From Ridgeia piscesae (taxonomy: Eukaryota > Annelida > Polychaeta > Sabellida > Siboglinidae), in the NCBI GenBank assembly GCA_025642075.2, contig JAODUO010001060.1, positions 1 through 64,000 of the forward strand: a stretch of 64,000 nucleotides of DNA, given 5' to 3'. The position numbers were made by a program, and so were the translations under genes. Below, piece after piece: positions 47,701 through 56,915 of this stretch (the first letter of the stretch is position 1; each line of letters starts with the position of its first letter). The notes beneath the pieces were generated by a model. The model had not been told where the DNA came from and did no database searches. It saw only the letters and a list, made by a program, of their open reading frames with translations.

Positions 47701-48040
47701 CTATATATATATATATATATATGATGAATGTAATAAAGCCAGGAAATAAAAACATACTAAAAGAAATGGTGTCATTAAGTACAATAAAAGTGGGGTTTGT
47801 TTTAGAAAGTGGTAATTCTACGACTGTACGAGTAGAATGGGATAGCATCGGAGTGGATGAATATTGGCTGTTTATTGTCTACAGGTGAACCTGGCTAAGC
47901 TGTTCAGTGGCGTGAAAGTACAGAAGGCATCCTCTACATCGTTGACACTGACCAGGGATGGAACAGAACTATCTGAAGCCTCGCAGTTAATAGACGTACC
48001 ACCAATGGAGATACAGGCCTATAAACTACAGCTCACATAG
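22637..48040 (+). CDS. MAN2A: Golgi alpha-mannosidase II, complete, 22 exons
   Basis: Exons: 22637-22762, 27160-27432, 27934-28078, 29841-30012, 30749-30876, 31864-32037, 32751-32937, 34133-34310, 34916-35118, 35742-35921, 36603-36717, 37273-37343, 37898-38063, 38618-38760, 42836-42935, 43357-43479, 44023-44134, 44508-44644, 45274-45415, 46144-46277, 46808-47098, 47885-48040. They join in frame to 1151 codons, the usual length of the family. The enzyme (GH38) removes alpha-1,3- and alpha-1,6-mannose from GlcNAcMan5GlcNAc2 in the medial Golgi. Visible: short cytosolic N-terminus; signal anchor at residues 8-26 ([11 protein letters not shown]); coiled stem (exon 2); zinc ligands H178 and D180 in PHSHNDPGW; nucleophile D292 in [11 protein letters not shown]; acid/base D429 in [16 protein letters not shown] near 570 with the last zinc His. 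Spacings 178-292 and 178-429 equal those of Drosophila Golgi mannosidase II (90-204 and 90-341). One gene corresponds to vertebrate MAN2A1/MAN2A2. Several introns are filled with satellites touching the splice sites. ATTAAA near 48312 is a weak poly(A) candidate. Confidence 0.97.
23927..24633 (-). mobile_element. Non-autonomous DNA transposon (MITE-like), copy 1
   Basis: About 700 bp in mannosidase intron 1 matching 53997-54704 in opposite orientation. One terminus (ACTTGCAGGCCC at 24622-24633) agrees with the other copy. The other terminus has lost its inverted repeat and begins near AAGTCTCGCG. No transposase is encoded; short shared open frames are not considered genes. Confidence 0.85.
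26600..26818 (+). other. 72-codon open frame in intron 1, nature unknown
   Basis: A frame starting [20 protein letters not shown] has mixed, protein-like composition, unlike most random frames here, and similar non-repeat sequence extends upstream with interrupting stops. No family was recognised. A decayed transposon fragment is the simplest explanation. It is not required by the mannosidase gene model. Confidence 0.3.
28085..28320. repeat. CA/GCATGCAC-rich simple sequence after exon 3
   Basis: Repeated GCATGCACACACA motifs start within 10 bp of the exon 3 splice donor (28079). The His-rich open frames are artefacts. Confidence 0.85.
28545..28645. repeat. Tandem duplication rich in ACCGGT and CTGGGTCAGTTAC
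   Basis: CGCGTGACCGGTC, CTGGGTCAGTTAC and a GGTCT block occur twice at about 57-bp spacing, then a variant with CACGTGAC twice. It is GC-rich relative to its intronic surroundings. Confidence 0.75.
29405..29650. repeat. Dispersed repeat copy 2 (partner at 7.5 kb)
   Basis: Collinear with 7455-7680 in the same orientation, sharing ACGGGTAGAAATAT, GTTTATTTAAGGTCATGAAA and TGACTGGCAAAA. It lies in mannosidase intron 3. Confidence 0.7.
29650..29790 (-). mobile_element. L2-like LINE 3' UTR fragment
   Basis: CAATATCCTACAAAATCAAG, CCAAGGAATTAGGCAAT and CTAAGGAGCATTAAA match, with divergence, the sequence at 59925-60090 just beyond the coding end of the LINE at 60-61.5 kb. Only the 3' portion is present. 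Confidence 0.6.
31120..31185 (+). mobile_element. LINE 3' UTR-like remnant
   Basis: TGTAGCGCCTGAATC followed by TCTCAGGCACTTTACAT resembles the paired motif (GCGCC, then GGCGCTTTACA) at the 3' ends of many invertebrate L2/CR1 elements. No coding part remains. Confidence 0.4.
33836..34095. repeat. 14-bp minisatellite (CTCACCCAACACCA) before exon 8
   Basis: About 18 units, regular at first and then degenerating (CTCATCCAACACCA). It ends some 38 bp before the exon 8 acceptor (34133) and forms a long C-rich, G-poor tract in the position of the polypyrimidine region. Confidence 0.93.
35405..35756. repeat. ~37-bp array repeating the exon 10 splice acceptor
   Basis: About nine units of AGAGGGACTTACCTTTACAG plus GAGTTGGTGCCTGTTGT. 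The final unit contains the real exon 10 acceptor (GCCTGTTGTAG, then AGGGAC), so the array spans the intron-exon junction and includes the first coding bases. Each unit offers TTTACAG and TGTTGTAG as decoy acceptors. The complementary strand carries AGGTAAGTCC, a good donor consensus. Confidence 0.92.
36830..37262. repeat. Minisatellite filling intron 11 (GATACACCCTGTGATAC)
   Basis: Variable units of roughly 25-40 bp with GATACACCCTGTGATACATG and CTGACTTGTGTCTGCA occupy most of the 555-bp intron 11. They run to within about 10 bp of the acceptor at 37272, where the last copy reads GATACACCTCGTGTGATTG. Confidence 0.85.
38748..42420. repeat. 38-bp satellite built from the exon 14 splice donor
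   Basis: About 95 units of two half units: GTAAGTACTTAGAGACA (17) and GTAAGATCTTAGACACAGAGA (21). The series starts at the junction itself, where exon 14 ends CTTAGATACAGA and the intron begins GTAAGTATTC. The first ~10 copies are irregular single half units; the regular 38-mer dimer follows from about 39000, with occasional 2-4 bp deletions. Both half units contain 10-bp palindromes (TAAGTACTTA, TAAGATCTTA). Nearly all of intron 14 (38761-42835) is this array. Confidence 0.97.
44703..44930 (+). mobile_element. LINE ORF2 C-terminal fragment in intron 18
   Basis: An open frame without its own start encodes [19 protein letters not shown], then [10 protein letters not shown] and a stop. This is the typical last coding block of CR1/L2/Jockey LINEs (GxxxFxxAAxxLWNxLP, then FKxxLKTxLF). 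The element is 5' truncated and lies in sense orientation inside the mannosidase gene. Confidence 0.8.
45880..46143. repeat. Array of TGTTGTAGTGTTGGTTG units abutting the exon 20 acceptor
   Basis: T/G-rich units of about 50-65 bp contain GTGTTGTAGTGTTGG and TTAGTGTGTTATGCC. The last is followed directly by the real acceptor GTGTTGTAG and exon 20 (GTTGGCTAGAGG). At least three upstream copies are decoy acceptors of nearly identical sequence. Confidence 0.85.
46568..46800. repeat. CCCTG pentanucleotide array, then CACCT repeats, before exon 21
   Basis: About 33 CCCTG units (46568-46733), then CACCT/TTACC variants, run into CTTCTTGCAG, the exon 21 acceptor (46808). The whole 230 bp has almost no purine pairs on the plus strand and acts as an exceptionally long pyrimidine-rich tract. 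The Ala-Leu-Pro open frames are artefacts. Confidence 0.95.
47354..47535. repeat. TATG microsatellite in intron 21
   Basis: About 44 TATG units with a few interruptions. Protein frames across it are artefacts. Confidence 0.97.
47543..47768. repeat. Perfect 46-bp inverted repeat around a TA-rich core
   Basis: Arms at 47543-47588 and 47723-47768 are exact reverse complements. The 134-bp interval is mostly TA repeats. The structure lies 117 bp upstream of the last mannosidase exon and could extrude as a cruciform or fold in the pre-mRNA. Confidence 0.95.
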
Positions 48041-49285
48041 GAGGTCCACTTGGAATCTCTTGCAATCTGTGATTTAGAAAACTGAAGGCCTGTTTGTATG
48101 GAAGATTAATTATCTGGTTGTCATGTTACACGTTATTGCCTGACCAATAGATGGCGTCCAAGAAACATTGGCAATGCCCATAAACCATAGAAACACTAGC
48201 ATACTGCTGCCCGCTTGTCAGCTCCATGTTTGTGAATAGAGTTGCATTTGCAAGCTGCACGTCGATTTCACAGGTAGATACATGAAAAGTCGGATTCACA
48301 GACAACGGGAAATTAAATGTTCTCAATTATTTAAAGTATTACTTTCTGCTGAAAAAAAAAGATTTATAAAACAATTTTAATCACTTGTTTTCAGTTTTGT
48401 CATTCCTGTTTCAAGTGTTTCACTCAATAGTAAGCTATCAGACTATCTTTTCACAATACCAGGTGACATTGTTCACTTTTTTAAATGTCAGTACATTTAG
48501 GGTGTATGTGAGCAACACATTGTTGAAGATGGTGCTAGAATAACAGCAAACAAAATGCTTGCTTTGACACCACATGTTGGAATATTTCGGAGTAATCAAG
48601 TAGTGGATTAATGGTGACCATCTCGGATGTTGTATATTGGATGTGTCGTGTCACGTTCCTTTCAGGACACTGTGTGTTCATTTGGTCAGGAGAACGCAAT
48701 TAATTGCTCAAGTAAGCAGGCCTTAGCCTCAACCCAAATATCCGATCTTGTATATATGTTACGGGTATTCCGTCCTAAGAATTTCAATGATTTAAGGATG
48801 TGATGTGTTGTCAAGGGTGATATTTCTTTTATTGTTGTGGGTGTGTATCGTATTTGTGCACATGTACAAGGACGTGTACAATTATTTCCTGCATCTATGC
48901 ATCGAGTTTACAGGTACAACTAGTATGTGTATCTGTGATATTGAGTATGTACTCCAGTGTGTATGATGTACACGATTGAAAAATGGTCTGAAATGTAAAT
49001 ATTTGTATTCTATGTATATGATTTGGTATAGATTGTGGCATAAAGTCTAATTTAAAAATTGATTTTATCTGCTGCACAGTTGACATTCCACCGGTGACCA
49101 TAGGGAGCACCTCTTAACAAAATTGCGGGTCATAGATTAATATATTTATATGTAATTATCATCTCTTATTCAGTGGTCTTCATTTTGTGGATTACACTAC
49201 GAAACTGAGGGTAGATCTCAATATTTTAAAACTTTAAATATCTTACCTGCAAAATAAGGGTTGACATTCCAGGCAGAGAAAAAAG
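48041..49285. other. Mannosidase 3' untranslated or flanking sequence
   Basis: No coding evidence. ATTAAA at 48312-48317 is the nearest poly(A)-signal-like hexamer after the stop codon; a clear AATAAA was not located here, so the 3' end is undetermined. Confidence 0.5.
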
Positions 49286-49289
49286 GTAT

Positions 49290-50505
49290 ACATGTGGACA
49301 GTCTGTATTGTGGACATATCCTGTAGACAGTCTGTGTCTGTGAACATTATACTATAGACAGTCAGTGCTTGTGAACATTATACTGTAGACAGTCTGTGTT
49401 TGGAAACATTATACTGCAAACAGTATGTGCCTGTGAATGGTATACTGTAGACAGTCTGTGCCTGTGAACATTATACTGTAGACAGTCTGTGTTTGGGAAC
49501 ATTATACTGCAAACAGTATGTGCCTGTGAACAGTGTACTGTAGACAGCCTGTGCCTGTGAACATTATACTGTAGACAGTCTGTGTTTGGAAACATTATAC
49601 TGTAGACAGTCTGTGTTTGGAAACATTATACTGCAAACAGTATGTGCCTGTGAACAGTATACTGTAGACAGTCTGTGTTTGGAAACATTATACTGTAGAC
49701 AGTCTGTGTTTGGGAACATTATACTGCAAACAGTATGTGCCTGTGAACAGTGTACTGTAGACAGTCTGTGTTTGGGAACATTATACTGCAAACAGTATGT
49801 GCCTGTGAACAGTATACTGTAGACAGTCTGTGCCTGTGAACATTATACTGTAGACAGTCTGTGTTTGGGAACATTATACTGCAAACAGTATGTGCCTGTG
49901 AACAGTATACTGTAGACAGTCTGTGTTTGGAAACATTATACTGTAGACAGTCTGTGTTTGGGAACATTATACTGCAAACAGTATGTGCCTGTGAACAGTG
50001 TACTGTAGACAGCCTGTGTTTGGGAACATTATGCTGCAAACAGTATGTGCCTGTGAACATTTAGTACTTTTTTAAAAAAAACGGGGCTTCTTTGTGGTTT
50101 GGGAACATTATACTGCAAACAGTATGTGCCTGTGAACAGTATACTGTAGACAGTCTGTGTTTGGGAACATTATACTGCAAACAGTATGTGCCTGTGAACA
50201 GTATACTGTAGACAGTCTGTGTTTGGGAACATTATACTGCAAACAGTATGTGCCTGTGAACAGTATACTGTAGACAGTCTGTGTTTGGGAACATTATACT
50301 GCAAACAGTATGTGCCTGTGAACAGTATACTGTAGACAGTCTGTGTTTGGGAACATTATACTGCAAACAGTATGTGCCTGTGAACAGTGTACTGTAGACA
50401 GTCTGTGTTTGGGAACATTATACTGCAAACAGTATGTGCCTGTGAACAGTGTACTGTAGACAGTCTGTGCCTGTGAACAGTATACTGCTGGCAGTCTGTA
50501 AGTGA
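49290..50505. repeat. 31/62-bp minisatellite downstream of the mannosidase gene
   Basis: Half units of 31 bp, ACTGTAGACAGTCTGTGTTT and ACTGCAAACAGTATGTGCCT types with GGGAACATTAT or GTGAACAGTGT ends, alternate as a dimer. The array is interrupted at 50061-50100 by an unrelated A/T-rich insert. The open frames in it are artefacts. Confidence 0.93.
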
Positions 50506-51248
50506 CCATTGTACTGCATGTAGTTTCTGCCAGTGGGCATTGCACTGCCAGATCTCTGCACGTGGAGGTTGTAGTAGGGTGTATATTTCATTATTGCAAT
50601 AAGTGCAAAATAATTGATCGTCACTGCAAATGCATGGTATGTCATATTAAAATGACAAGATACTTGTCTTAAAACAAGTTGTTTTGCAGTATATACAGCA
50701 ACTGTAATTACGATACCAAGCTGATCGTGTATGGGGTGACCACAAGGGCAAGGTTTAAAAGTACAACGACATCACTGCAAGATATAACAAGAGCGTAAAC
50801 AATTTATACAAAATTAATGGCTAACGAAACTGAGGTATCTAGATTCCGACACCTTAATACAGAGTGTTCTTGTTTATAACAATGGAATGTTTAGACTGGA
50901 ATCTGGATTGACTTTGTTTCAGTGACAATGTTGCATTTCTTTATGAGTATTACCTTAAACACGGTAAAACAAACTTTTTGGAGGTGTGGAAGAAACAACA
51001 TGTTAAGTGTTCAGTATTTTAATGAGAATAAAGTTGGATTGTTTGTTGACAACGGGTGTGTCATTACATTTATTTTCATATTGATTTTAAAAGTTAAACA
51101 ATCGGTGCGTGCGTGAGTGTTAATTTACATGTATCCTCGCCTTGGTGTGTCTCAGTCAGGCGTATCTTTATTTCATAGCTTATAGTTCATAAAAATGCCA
51201 CGCATCATTATTATTGTGTACAAGAGAAATGTAGAATAAAAAAGGCTG
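50506..51248. other. Spacer before small gene A
   Basis: AT-rich, no coding evidence on either strand, apart from decaying satellite copies up to about 50560. Confidence 0.5.
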
Positions 51249-51283
51249 AATTTTCAGCACTGCGCGTGGCAGTGCTGAAAATT
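51249..51283. repeat. Perfect 15-bp hairpin upstream of gene A
   Basis: AATTTTCAGCACTGC, loop GCGTG, GCAGTGCTGAAAATT. It lies about 100 bp before the gene A start codon, in the likely promoter or 5' untranslated region. Confidence 0.9.
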
Positions 51284-51381
51284 TGTCATGTATTAAAAGT
51301 TTTCCGAAATGCCAACAGAGGGCGATCGTTCCAGTATCCGGTCATCCATTTGTTTCCGAGTGGCGCGAATCGTTAGGAACG

Positions 51382-54300
51382 ATGATTTGCATAGCAATAC
51401 TTTTAAGTGTGCTTCTGTTTGTACAGGAGTGGCAAGTTGCATTGACACAAAGAAGTAAGTAAAGTAACCAATTAAACAAACCAGTGACTACCACGTTTAA
51501 GATTAAAGCGATCTTTTGTTTTGTACAATTCACTAAATATTACTGTTTGTCTAAGAGACGCGCTTTCTTCTTGGCCTGGTCCCGAGGCGTGGACATTTGC
51601 CAACGCTAGCAGTAGACAGAAGTTAGAAATATATGGAGACGTATTTTTGTACGATTATTCGTATACATGGTTTTAACTAGCATATTGCAGGAATACATTT
51701 AGCGGCGCTACTACCGGGTGTGCAAGCTACTTTATTTACTTTAGGCCAGGGACAGGTTTGGTTACTTTTAGCTTTTATTATTTCGAGTTTCGGTACTGCA
51801 ATTTGAATTTAGTTAAGCCGGTCCGCACCTCGAAGCAAACATGAAACAGCGACTTACACTCACCAATTTTCGTATCATGCATCAATACTTCAAACGTACA
51901 CTAGTCGTGGGATAATAAATAAATAAAATTAGTCTTATCGATTAAATTGACACGAAATTCATTCGTTTTGACGAGTTAATTTCTTTTTATGATTGCGACC
52001 GATTGCCTTGCTTGCCCCGGCCTTGGGCCAAGTTAGGCTTGCGATAAGCGCTTGGGGCGTGGATGGCAACTATAAACTGCGTTGCTGTGCTTTCTTTCTT
52101 CATAGGTCCATCTTGTCAGTGTTGAGGGTGTTCTGAGTCTAAGCAAATTGTTTATTAATCAAGGTTGATCGGATCAGGCTCAGCATTGTACTGAATTGAT
52201 TAGAGCTTTATGAAGCTAAAAAAACCCTGAGAAAACAATTGTTCTAAAAAAACATGAAACCGTCAAAACTAAACTGGCTTTAAAAACTGAATGGATGCAT
52301 TGAACTTTACTGTCCTGCGTTGTTGTTGAGATATCATTTATGTGTCAAAAGTATACATTGTATTAATTGATGAACTTTGTCTGTTTTGACAAATCACTAG
52401 TATCTGAACATTTCAACGACTACTTTTCTAATGTAGCCTCAACACTGGTTAACCAACTTCCACCTAGTAATGGTATATATGAGAAGCAACACTTTCAAGA
52501 CTTCTACAGGTCACTGGGTGTAACAAGTAATAGCTTCTGTTTTAATGAAGTCGGTGAGAACAACGTACTCAGTATTTTATGTAAACTAAATTCGAGCAAG
52601 GCAACCGGATTGGACCTATTGTCACCCAGATTCATTAAGGATGGTGCCAAGCTCATTGTGTCACCTTTAACACATATTTTAAATTTATCATTGTCCACTG
52701 GCGAAATCCCTGAAAATCTTAAATCTGCTAAGGTGATGCCCATTTATAAAAAGAATAGTAAAATGGAAGCCGGTAATTACAGACCGATCTCTATTTTAAA
52801 TACACTCAAAATTATCAATGTCATTTACATATATTAGTAATTATTTATATCACTTATTTATTATGGTTGTTTTAATGTTATATTTGTAATTTCTGTCAAT
52901 GTCTGTCATGTGTATGTCAAGGACCACAATGGAAATAAGTGCGTGCACTTTTTGTGTTATCCGAATATTGAAATGTATCTTGTATTTATATATTATGCAT
53001 ATGTGTACAATGTTTTACATTTTATATTAAATCAATCAATCAATCCAACAGGTCTACAACGTTCTATGTGTAAAGCCTTCAATAATTGTAACTTTGTTGT
53101 AAGTAGGGCCTACTTTACTAAAAACAGCTTTTTTAATGATGATTTAGTTATGTATAGAGATCCCTTTCACCTTGTTCAGATGTACACAGCTCATGAATAT
53201 TCACAACAAAAATTATGTAACACATGCAAAGTGTTATGATAGAATTGTCCATATCGTGTGACCACTGACCAGTAATAATGACCACATCAGATTGTGTGTG
53301 TGCAACACTCAAGATATGTTGCTGTAAATGTAAGACAAAGTTTAATAAAAATGTACAGAACATGTTGAGTGGTGTACAGGCACATGTGTATGCATACACC
53401 CGACATAATATTATTTCCTTTTATCCTAATGTTGTGTGCATGTTTTCTTGTAGGTATTAGTGTTCACAAACGGTTGGATGTTGTGAAGCATGGAGGGCTA
53501 GCACTATGCATGTGTTATGGAATTCTTATTTTCATCGTAATCTTGGCTAATGTTCTACACAACTCATGTCGTCAGAGATTGGTAAGAATTAAAAATAACA
53601 CATCATTTAATCATCAGTAAAGTCATGTAGGATCCAAAGTTCATAATTTCAAATTGAATTCCAGATTATTTTGTTATTTGTGGCTTAGTCACAATTCTTG
53701 TTGCATAAGCGCATGTCTTAAAAAAAAGTATTTTGCACTCGAATCTCTCAACTTGCATGGTTTGGTTTATTTAGTATTAAATTATAACAGCTTGAGTGTA
53801 AGAATTACATTGACCCAATGTAATTTGCAGAGTGTCTTGTTATAACACTGATTGACAATTTTATATTTTGCAAATCTACATTTCTTCAGGTATGTCGATT
53901 TTTTAGTAGTACAATTTTGTGTACCAGTACTCATCATCTAGAGTGGGCAGGGGCATCCACCGAATTATTCCAGGGATTGGCAAGATTACTTTAATAGGGC
54001 CTGCAAGTGGGTCACGATACATGGCGTGACTCCGCGCGACTGGAGCTTATTGGGGACTAAGCGAGACTAATTGGGGACTGGACACAAGAATAATATTCTA
54101 ACGATGGATGACAGTTGTAGCTTCCGACTGATGAATACTAGGAAAATCAGTTCATAAATATCTTATGTTATACGTTTCTTATCTTAAATGTCCGATTTAA
54201 TATTGAGTTTATCACACTATCATAGGCACATAGCGATTTACGTAGTGCAGATAATCGACACGATGCTAGGCTGTATGTGTCTTTTACGGGATTTGCGTTT

Positions 54301-54782
54301 TACATTGCTGTACGTTGTGGTTTCGATAAGCACTTATATCTGACAAGTTGTCTAAATGCACATAATCATAACACATGTATACGTTTGGCCCAAACAGGTT
54401 GTACTGCGCGAAAACTGGCACTGTTCATTATTAGTCAAGATCGCCAAACACAAGTACTTGCCGCTATTGCCATGGCAACCACCATAATAATCGATTAAAA
54501 TTCACGATTTCCGTGATCATTGTCACCGGCAAAGTGTTCCACTGCTTCTGCTTGTAATAATCCTTCGTACAATATAACTGAAATACGCTATTTCCGGACA
54601 GTTCGATTATTACGACCAAAACAAAACTAAGTCCTATATGTTAACATGGAGTAAATGGACCTCCTGCCCCCAGCCTCGTTTTCGCGCGCAAGACTTGCAG
54701 GCCCCATTACAGGCATTTGACATTGTTATACATACTGGCTACAATTCCTTTCATTATTTTACAGGCTCTGACCCGCGGATAA
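51382..54782 (+). CDS. Small single-pass membrane peptide gene A (paralogue of gene B)
   Basis: Exon 1 (51382-51454) encodes a signal-like start, MICIAILLSVLLFVQEW, and ends in phase 1 at a GTAAGT donor. Exon 2 (53454-53581, acceptor TTTTCTTGTAG, donor GTAAGA) gives SISVHKRLDVVKHGGLALCM, then a hydrophobic run (CYGILIFIVILANVL) and a Cys/Arg tail. A plausible terminal exon begins at 54765 (acceptor TATTTTACAG) and adds five residues before TAA at 54780-54782; AATAAA signals follow at 55005-55047. Length is about 72 residues. Exon 2 aligns with gene B with identical intron phase (GLALxMC, NxxH, Cys in the tail). Product unknown; likely a small type I membrane or secreted peptide. Exon 3 is the least certain part. 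Intron 1 contains a LINE and intron 2 a MITE. Confidence 0.65.
52367..52837 (+). mobile_element. LINE reverse transcriptase N-terminal fragment
   Basis: Motifs include LNSSKATGLDLLSPRFIKDG, LSLSTGEIPENLKSAKVMPI and NYRPISILNT, the first conserved blocks of non-LTR reverse transcriptases. The palm with the catalytic xADD is absent, so the fragment is truncated at its 3' side. It lies in gene A intron 1, same strand. Confidence 0.9.
53997..54704 (+). mobile_element. Non-autonomous DNA transposon (MITE-like), copy 2
   Basis: The element is bounded by 12-bp terminal inverted repeats, GGGCCTGCAAGT (53997-54008) and ACTTGCAGGCCC (54693-54704). It is about 95% similar to 23927-24633 by eye and has no transposase frame. 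No convincing target-site duplication is visible. It lies in gene A intron 2. Confidence 0.88.
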
Positions 54783-55004
54783 TGTTATCATGGGTGCAGG
54801 TGAGTGGCCTCATGTCGTATCCTGAATGAAACTATTATTGTTTCATGGACATTGGTTTAACTTGGTTCTTATTACTGTAATGACATTGAGAAAACATTAC
54901 TACTGGGGTGGTCACACACAAGAGTTTCTCGCCCATTTTCAAACATGGGGTGTAGTTGTACAAATGTGCTGCTGTGTACACGGTATATTAATTTGTATTC
55001 TGTT

Positions 55005-55078
55005 AATAAATTGAAGATTTTAAACAATAAAATGCACTTAAATAAAAGACCACTATTTCAAACTTATACGGTTTTATT
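55005..55078. promoter_or_regulatory. Facing poly(A) signals of convergent genes A and B
   Basis: Plus-strand AATAAA occurs at 55005-55010, 55026-55031 and near 55042. A minus-strand AATAAA (TTTATT on the plus strand) lies at 55073-55078. This fits two convergent transcripts that meet or overlap at their 3' ends. Confidence 0.55.
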
Positions 55079-55729
55079 TCTACATATTTGATAATAACAC
55101 GTTTCAAACAACTGTAGCATTATCCTAAACTGACCAAGAAGTAATACAATGCTATTTGATATATTTACAAACTTGTTAAACACATTTTGAGCAACTAATT
55201 CCAAGCAACCACCATGTTTTCTGATTATTCCTCGCGGTTAGTGTTGCGCAACCATAAATGGAAGCAGTATGTACAATGTGTAATTTCTTTCTGAACATCA
55301 CCTGTTTCTGCACTGCAAACAACATGTATGCCAGATCGTTGGGCTGGATATTGCCAATCCTACCTCAAACACACTGATATAATCCGGCTATGCAATAGTC
55401 AAAGCTAGTATCTTCCATATTTAAATACGACCATTGCAGTCATATTTACAGCGAACATAATTTCACTACTGTTAATGTTCTTGGTTCACGATTTCATATT
55501 GTATAGCCGAGTTTAAACATAATTTGTTAACCTTAGTAAAATCTGAAGATGTAATTTTACATAAAATGACTAAGGGGTGCAAGTGCTTAATAATACTAAG
55601 ATTCCAAACAGGCTGTGCTGTTAATATTATGCTTGATAAAATATGACAACACGTATCGCCACAATAAAGCAAGCAAGTGCAATACATCTTCCATAGCAGA
55701 GACCAATTGTTGTAATTTTGATTGAATGT

Positions 55730-56185
55730 TCAACAATATTGTTGAGATAATAGAATGATTGGTTTTAAAGTCATCAGCTTGGTTTCAGGATCTTGGCAGG
55801 ACATCGATTGCAGTGATGCTTCTCTACCTAAGCAAAGTGATTCAGCCGGCAACTGGTACAAGATGAATAAGTCTGTCTCATGGGCAGGATAAATCTGCCC
55901 ACTGCTCGGGCAGGATGATTCTGTTTGCTCTTTGGACACGATGATTCTCTCCATTTCGTCATCGGAATAACAGTCCTGTGTGCTGACTGGCCGGTCGTCT
56001 ACTGTTGGTGTTTGACGCATTTGCTGTGGATACAGTTCACGCCGATGGTGCACGTTCCCAGGATCAGAAAGCACATAGTCAGTGCCAATCCAGCATTGTA
56101 GAATACGTTCACACCTTGGTGTGGATTGATGCCTGCAAAAAATGTACTCAGTGTCACTGCAATGCATGTTAGTGGTCTCCTCCAC
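55730..56185 (-). other. Long open frame overlapping gene B exon 2
   Basis: A 151-codon minus-strand frame runs through gene B exon 2 in a different frame and on past its stop. Its last ~95 residues (from MRQTPTVDDRPVSTQDCYSD) are acidic and mixed in composition, rather like a cytoplasmic tail. It may be chance, an alternative product, or a sign that the gene B frame is shifted in this assembly. No canonical slippery heptamer was seen. Confidence 0.3.
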
Positions 56186-56915
56186 TCCCTGCTAAGTTCA
56201 GTAACAGAACTCACTGCATCGTAAATTGACAATAAAAATTATGTAAAATAACACTGCCTTAATATTTAGTTCTAATAAATACACACTGCATTTTGCAAGT
56301 TCTAACATAATTTATGTTATGTATTATCTTATTCAATTTAATTATAAAGGAAATATTGTAAATTATCGTTGGTTTATGTTATGTAATTACATCGATTACA
56401 TAATAGTTTTATTACGAGTAATATATGATGCAATGACGGAGTGCAATTACCTTATTGTGAATAATTGTTGTACGACTAGACGGGTCGGACACTGGTTACG
56501 CAGATTACAAACAAGATGATACTTGTTTCGAACATGATATTAGTAGTTATTACTAGGCTCAGGTCTGCATGTATTCCCAGCAATTTGTATCGTATTGTTG
56601 ATAGTATCCATCATTAAAATACTCCCAGCAAAATGATATAAATAGTCTGTTTAGATGATCCGAAGGAGGGACCCATTAACCATGCAATATAACATTAAAA
56701 CACAATTTCCTTCTGATGTGTAGGCCTAGTGGTAGTAACTGTGTCCGACCCCGGATCCCAAGGAGGCTAGCCAAGGTTGTTATTTACCAGGTGCAATCTG
56801 CACTGAAAATGCACAATTTCTTATATCTAGCACGCTGTTTGCTGAAAGACTCACTCTCTTGGGCCGATGCAAGCAGCACTGCCTGGAGCAGAAAGAAGAC
56901 GACTAGGAACTTCAT
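55999..56915 (-). CDS. Small single-pass membrane peptide gene B (paralogue of gene A)
   Basis: Exon 1 (56915-56855) encodes a textbook signal peptide, MKFLVVFFLLQAVLLASA, and ends in phase 1 at GTGAGT. Exon 2 (56132-55999, acceptor TTTTTTGCAG) encodes SINPHQGVNVFYNAGLAL, a hydrophobic segment (TMCFLILGTCTIGV), then a short tail with two Cys and TAG at 55999. The product is 64 residues. Exon structure, intron phase and the pattern SI-x2-H, GLALxMC, N-x2-H match gene A on the opposite strand, so the two are an inverted, tail-to-tail duplicate pair. The predicted product is a small membrane or secreted peptide; the family was not recognised. The stop falls two codons after the position of the gene A exon 2 donor. 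Confidence 0.65.

Noticed and set aside
46461..47724. ALPCP, GQGRA, VCMY and IHTY repeat frames
   Set aside because: Translations of the CCCTG and TATG microsatellites, partly overlapping real exon 21 in other frames.
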